A stretch of DNA of 64,000 nucleotides from Caenorhabditis remanei (Eukaryota > Nematoda > Chromadorea > Rhabditida > Rhabditidae), in the NCBI RefSeq assembly GCF_010183535.1, contig NC_071332.1:14818001-14882000 (forward strand), in the 5' to 3' direction. The notes beneath the pieces were generated by a model, which made no database searches, was not told where the DNA came from, and saw only the letters and a program-made list of their open reading frames with translations. Below are positions 58,501 through 64,000 of this stretch, in pieces (position 1 is the stretch's first letter; every line of letters begins with the position of its first letter). A program made the position numbers and the translations under genes.

Positions 58501-60484
58501 CTAAAAAAAAACAAGTCACGTCAATATCAACGACTACTATCTTTCCGATTGTCACTCAAAAAAGTTGTTGATGGTCCTCTATTCGAAAACAATTGAATTG
58601 AGGGAGGCTACCTCGTGGTAGTCGTACCTTTCAGAGTTTCCCGCATCCAGATGAAATGAATAATAGATTCGAATTACTTTGAATTGAATGAGTACTTGAT
58701 TATATCGGTCATTGGTCAGTCAATAGGAGAAAAGTTGCTAAAAAAGGGAGAAATAGGTAGGTACATATGGGTGGAGTGACGTGGATAACAAGGTTACTTG
58801 TTGTATGAATCAATCGAATTCAGAGATCAAACTGAAAGTTCAAGTACTTCTAGTAAGGAATGTAATGTACCAGGCTGAAATTCAGTCTCGAAACCCAAAC
58901 AGGTAGTTCTAGAACACTCCACGAATAAGGAACAACGTTAGGATCAAATTACATGGTACAGAAAAACATCAAGAGAAAACGAGAAAAAAGTATATAATTT
59001 TCACTTGTTACAAATAATTGGAAGGTGTAACAAACGGGAAGCCAACTAGTAGTTATGGTTGAAAAGGAATGGACAAACGGACACACAGACAGACATCCAA
59101 TAATGATAAATGGAATATTTTATGACGCCACTTTCACTCTAGTTTGATTATTAAAATAGTTCTTCGAATAACCCATAAACCTGTCATTAATTTCTCTGAA
59201 AGGTTTTTAAAATGATGCCATAACAGGTAATAGGCGAATTTTATAGGCAATAAACTGGGAAGGTTTTTGAAGAGCAAGTCATGTGTTTTTTTTTCAAAAA
59301 AGGAATGCGGGGGTTTCGAATTGGGAAGTCCTCCTGATAGGGATTAATCTTATCAGATTGCAAACATTTTGATCTCATTTCAAGATTAATAAAGATTAGG
59401 GGGCAAAATATGATCGGTTTGGTCTAGATTTCTGATCCTCCTCCCCATGTCAAAACTCATGTCCAATTTCAGAAAATGTCAAAAGTCAAAAGATGTTCGG
59501 AAACGCGAGGGACTTCAAAAGAAAACGGCAACATTATGTAGTCTGAATCGGTCCCCGGAGAGAAATCAGTTGAAACACAGGAGAGAGGAACAACAAAAAT
59601 AGAACATTATTATGACAGCTGCTCTCTTTCTTTCACCAGTTCTTCTGAAGTCAGGGTCCATGGCTATTTTCAGAGGGGGGAAATTAGAATCTCATTGAGC
59701 AAATATGACATTTACATTACTTTATGGAATACACAATACAACAAATTAGATGATATAATGACCAAATGGAGGAGGAGGAAGATGAGAAGTGAGTAGGCAG
59801 ATTGTAGGTAAGGAGGTGGCTACGATTAGGAATTTGTAGGGCTGAGTTTCCGGGCGACAAACAAATTTTAGGTATGATATGATTTCAGATTCTGATAAGA
59901 ATCTCTGATAATCTTCCCTGATATCGCAGCTCCGTTTCAGTGATTCGTAAAGTTTTCCCATCAATGTGATCCCTGTTCAAAAAACTATGAACCCGAATCT
60001 TAAGTGTGAGTTGGGCGTGAGAATTTCCAAGCTTCATACACATAAACATTTTGTGGGGTTTCTGTTCAAAAATAGAATCTACTCAAAATTTGGATCAGGA
60101 TTTCTGGCTCCGCCTCTAAAACAGGTACCTTCCCTCAAAATTCCCCCTAATCGGTTTTTACAGGGCTCTTTACCTGAATGACTCCTCGATTCTGTAATGG
60201 AGGCTGAGCTTAAAATGCAACGATCTAGAAATGCTCTAGAAAATTGGCAATCTAGCACTTGATTAATTCAAGGCTCCCAAATTTTCAAAAACTATGTTCT
60301 CTTTGATTTATTTTTCTTCTCAAAAAAAAATCAGAAGACTAATAAATCCGAGTTATGAATGAACCAATCTACAAATCTTTTTTCTATTTATTCCAAGTTT
60401 GAAAATAGAATTTACGAGAACAAAACGTGCTGCTAACTGCCCTTCTCACACACTTTGTTCGAGTGCTCTTCAATTCGAAAATAA

Positions 60485-60648
60485 TTTTCTCCATTGTTTT
60501 AGTTTTTACACACGTGATTACTATTATTAGGTGGATAATCTAGACTTCTTTCTGGATCTTTCAAAATTTAAACAAAAGAGGTGTACTCGCCAGGATAATC
60601 CACTCATCAATAATAATCACATGTGTAAAAAATAAAACAATGGAGAAA
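60485..60648. repeat. Hairpin repeat (MITE-like)
   Basis: Arms of about 55 bases (60485-60539 and 60594-60648) are inverted copies, sharing tctccattgtttta and a tttacacacgtgatta-like block, around a 54-base centre. Confidence 0.7.
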
Positions 60649-63249
60649 TTTAGCAAGAAATTCAAGAGAGAAAAGGCGAGAGAAAATCAAACTTGAGAAT
60701 CAAAAAAAAATAAAAAGAAGACGACGACTCCTCCCACTTTCCCGCTTCTTTTATACGGGTCCCGAACCCATTTTCGTGGGTACTGTAATGGGATGTCACC
60801 TCGTTAAATTCGTCAGAGCCCACCAACTCGAGAAGAAATAGTGTGTTATTACGACAAAACGCAGAGAAAAACGGATTTAATTGGAGCCCGAGGGGTTAAC
60901 GAGATACGGTCGGACTAGTACGATTTTATGAGGTGTTTTATGGGTTCGGTTTATTTTTGGAAGATTTCGACGAAAAGTGATGCGATTTTTGGTTTCGGTT
61001 TGATGGGTTTTCACCTGGCAAGGTGATGGCTATTACGAATTTCAGAACTGGAAGAGGTAAACAAAAAACAGATGGTTTTTGGAAAAAAGTCAAGGAATTA
61101 CCTGGAATATCTGCATGGTGTTCTAGATGTCTGAAATGAAACTTGTCTAATGCTGAATTAGGTAATCTGAATAATAAAAATTCGGGTATTTTCTCTTATG
61201 ATGCTCATAGAAATGTATACAAAGGCAGGAGCTTGTCTATTATTGGATATGGGTATGAGGTATTACTACTCTAAAGGTGCTGAGAGGATAATCTTATTAC
61301 ATATATATATATATAACTGCGTAGACATTACTGAAGACTAAAATACTGAAAACTTTTGGAATCTGATCTTCCTCTAATTTCAGCTTTAAATACTTGGGAA
61401 CAAGCTCATAAACTTCGTCAGGTGCAAAAAGGAAGTGACCCTCCTACTCAATCAGACCAACTGCTTCCAGTCCAGGTGAAAACCGCAACTTATATGTCGA
61501 ATGACACGGAAATTGAGTTAAATATATGAGAAATTAAATCAGGGTCAGGTACAAAGACTCAATTCATATAGTTTATACTTTCGTATTTCAAGAGAACAAT
61601 GTTCAGATCGGGATGATGTCAAGTGTAGACATGATGCGTCGGAAAATTAGAGAATTCAAATTCAAAAATCGGTCTACGAATTTTTAATTTTTTGTTTTGT
61701 TCCCTCATTGTTTTGCGATTAGTACATACAATGTGATAGGATGCTGGGATTTAGAAGAATCGGTATTCAGGTAAAGGTATATGCCAAAAACGTAGTTTTT
61801 TTGTTATTACTTGATTTTGAGTTTTAAAGAAAAATTATGAAGTCTTGGAGTCTCTCGAAAAGCTGTCGGTTTACAATTGAAACTTGGCAACCTTGCATTT
61901 TTTAAGAAAAAAAACTGGTGTCGATATGTCAACGGTGCGAAATTTCTCGGCTCCAAAACGTCTGGTTCAAAAACGTATTTTTTGACAATTTTATGTTTCA
62001 TGACTATGTTTAGCCTGGTTTTCAGTTATGGTTCAGTAAGATTAGTCTCAATTCTACAAAATTCTTATTAAATACTCTCACAATCAGTGCTTGGAATACT
62101 AATCTCCCCACTTATAGTGCTGGCAAGTCTGAAATTTTGTTCAAAGAAGCCGGTGACAATGTTAGCAAACCTGTCACAGTCCGGGACCGGCCGAAATTGG
62201 AATTTTCCTCGGCCCGGGGTTGGAAATTCCAAAAATTTTTGAACTAAATTTTTATATTTTTTTTTCGAAAATGTCGAACTTTTGACGATAGTTCAGAAAT
62301 TAATGAAAAGCTAGTTATGCATCAAAAAATTTGGTTTTTTTTTAATGTAAAATTTGAAAAAAAAATTCAAAAAACTTGGTAAAAAATAGGTTAGTTTTTT
62401 GAGGCCGGGCCGAAATTTGTCAAGTTTGAATATCAATAACCAAGTAAAAAAACTCTCAAAATCTAAATACATCTACCAATAAAAAAAACTGGACTTCGAT
62501 ATTTTTCAATAATTCAATAAAAGATCAGCTGAGTATGACTAACAGAACGTCTGAAATTTTCACATTCAAATAATATCTGAAACTGAATGAGTCAACTGAA
62601 AAAGTACCCAATCGTAATATATTTAATTGTCTGAAAACAACGACCAACGGACTTCAATGAGCAATTGTTTTTCTCAACAAAGAACCGATTATTACTCCTC
62701 GTGTGCTCTGATCCCGATTATTTGAACTTTGAATTTAAATTTAAAGAAAATTTTTGGTTATTCACATAGCAAATTTTATTGCAACGATACAACATATTGC
62801 TGTTTCCAATAGTATTTAAAAATCTTTTTTGATGACGATGCGATGACAAATTGGTGTGGTTTTGGGATGGTGTAGGGACAAGAATGAAATGAAATCAATA
62901 AAAGTGCAAAATGAGATTCAAATTTGGTAGATCAATGGTCTAGGAGAGCAAATAGTAAGGGAGTTAGAATAAGGAGAAGGGAAAGAAGCCTGGCGGAGTC
63001 AGTAATAGGAATTGTCACTGAAGTAGATTGGGTAGGACGAGCGTTTGTAGTCGTAGAATCTGGAAAAGTTGGGATTTATGAATTTTTAATTTTTAAGGGA
63101 CACACAATTGTAGAATGTTAACAAAAAAGGTGTTTCAAAGTCGAGACGAACCAGAATTTCTCTGTTACAGATTCTTCATTTTATTCAAATGTCCCAGTTA
63201 CGAGACGTCTTGGTTCTAAAACAGTCGGTTTTCAGAAGTCCAAAAAGAA

Positions 63250-63410
63250 GATTACCCATTCGCCGCTCGCTCAAAGTTCGGCGAGGTTTGGGTCTCGTTG
63301 CGATTACCGTACTTTTAAAAGGTTTTTAGATAAACTCCGGTAGAGATCAGCCGTAAATCAAAATTCCGCAACGAGACCCACACTTCGTCCTCGAACGATG
63401 AGGCCAGGAC
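63250..63410. repeat. Short dispersed repeat with gggtctcgttgcg inverted termini
   Basis: gggtctcgttgcg (63290-63302) and cgcaacgagaccc (63368-63380) face each other, and related gcgggtctcg text occurs near 36223. It resembles common short interspersed repeats of Caenorhabditis. Confidence 0.55.
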
Positions 63411-63444
63411 TACCAATGCAGCCGCGCTTAATTGAAAAGAAAGG

Positions 63445-63536
63445 TACACTTTTTGCGTCACGGTGAATATTCGAACTTATGTGCATACTATACCGGCTTT
63501 ATAAATTCGAATGTTCACCGTGAGGCAAAAAATGTA
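63445..63536. repeat. 36-bp-arm hairpin (MITE-like)
   Basis: The arms at 63445-63480 and 63501-63536 are inverted copies with a few mismatches (tttttgcgtcacggtgaata and its counterpart), around a 20-base loop. Confidence 0.72.
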
Positions 63537-63679
63537 TCATTCTTGTCAATAGAGCGATGCATTGGTATCGTGTTCACGGGCCGAACATTAAGCGAGCGGT
63601 CAGCCACCGGCGAATGGGTAATATCAAAAGGTGGGGGCGGGGCCTAGTTCACCGTATCAACTTTAGGGCTGTTAAAACA

Positions 63680-64000
63680 GGCGTTTTACGGCGGCAATCG
63701 CCGGTTTCATTTCCGGCGCGGCGACAATCGCCGGTTTTATTTCCGGCGTGGGCGACAATCGCCGGAAATGAAACCGGCGATTGCGGCAAGTACAATTTTA
63801 AAAACCGGCGTTTGACGCCGGTTTTTATCATTTTTATTCATTTTCAGTATATTTTCTACTCAAAAAAGCGGCGTTTGACGCCGGTTTAGAAATGAAAACC
63901 GGCGTTTGACGCCGGTTTGGAAATGAAAACCGGCGATGGAAGCAAGTTTTGGAAATGAACTTGCTTTTCATGCAATTAACGTGAAAAAAGCGGCGCCGGT
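63680..64000. repeat. CGCCGG-rich inverted and tandem repeats
   Basis: Units such as aatcgccggtttcatttccgg and accggcgtttgacgccggt recur at least eight times. Each unit is itself palindromic. The array continues past the window end. Confidence 0.75.

Larger units (their letters stand above)
52667..64000. other. 11.3-kb region without a supported gene
   Basis: No frame here shows a domain, conserved motif or consistent exon chain. It contains repeats only: a possible solo LTR (55011-55511), hairpins at 60485-60648 and 63445-63536, a TA microsatellite near 61302-61314, and CGCCGG-rich repeats at the end. It could be upstream regulatory DNA of nlp-13 or a large intron of a gene that extends past the window. 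Confidence 0.4.

Noticed and set aside
59966..60181. 71-codon frame ending with a Pro-rich segment
   Set aside because: Looks like part of a dispersed repeat and has no gene context.

Overview
This is nuclear DNA from a Caenorhabditis nematode, probably not C. elegans. The evidence is small introns of about 45 bp with TTTCAG-type acceptors, AT-rich intergenic DNA, tandem arrays of nematode-only 7TM chemoreceptor families (srh, srt, str, sri), a two-module DUF19-like secreted protein, and a neuropeptide precursor whose repeats match C. elegans nlp-13. Gene models were built by hand from reading frames, splice sites and paralogue comparison. Family names come from recognised motifs; no database was searched.

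Layout. At 0.1-0.56 kb there is a decayed copy of an exon whose source lies at 32 kb. At 0.96-16.6 kb there is an srh cluster with three intact genes, one gene split by a transposon and one 3' fragment, plus a minus-strand DUF19-like gene at 13.3-14.5 kb. A str gene (minus) lies at 16.8-17.8 kb. Three srt genes lie at 18.4-22.2 kb, and seven more on the plus strand at 25.8-51.3 kb. The second srt block is interrupted by a minus-strand KH-domain gene (29.8-36.0 kb) and a minus-strand sri gene (36.6-37.6 kb). nlp-13 lies at 51.9-52.7 kb (minus). The remaining 11.3 kb shows repeats and foldback sequences but no gene I can support.

Mobile DNA has reshaped the locus. Three copies of a 2,723-bp non-autonomous Helitron (TC...CTGG ends, 3' hairpin, A^T insertion) are almost identical. 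One splits an srh exon exactly between two codons, and the neighbouring intact srh paralogue shows what the empty site looks like. A 1,053-bp terminal-inverted-repeat element with a CT duplication splits exon 2 of one srt gene. A deleted LTR element with a perfect 5-bp duplication (AAACT) sits in an srt intron; next to its LTR is an almost complete tRNA-Gly(GCC) sequence that includes the normally post-transcriptional CCA. Small MITEs and foldbacks add to this.

Function. Most genes encode candidate chemosensory receptors of sensory neurons, and three srh genes carry an E-box-type motif upstream of the start. The KH gene can be read with two alternative 3' ends, both in frame: a 748-residue KH protein or a roughly 436-residue Arg/Ser-rich form. 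The pseudogene at the window start is a copy of that alternative exon.
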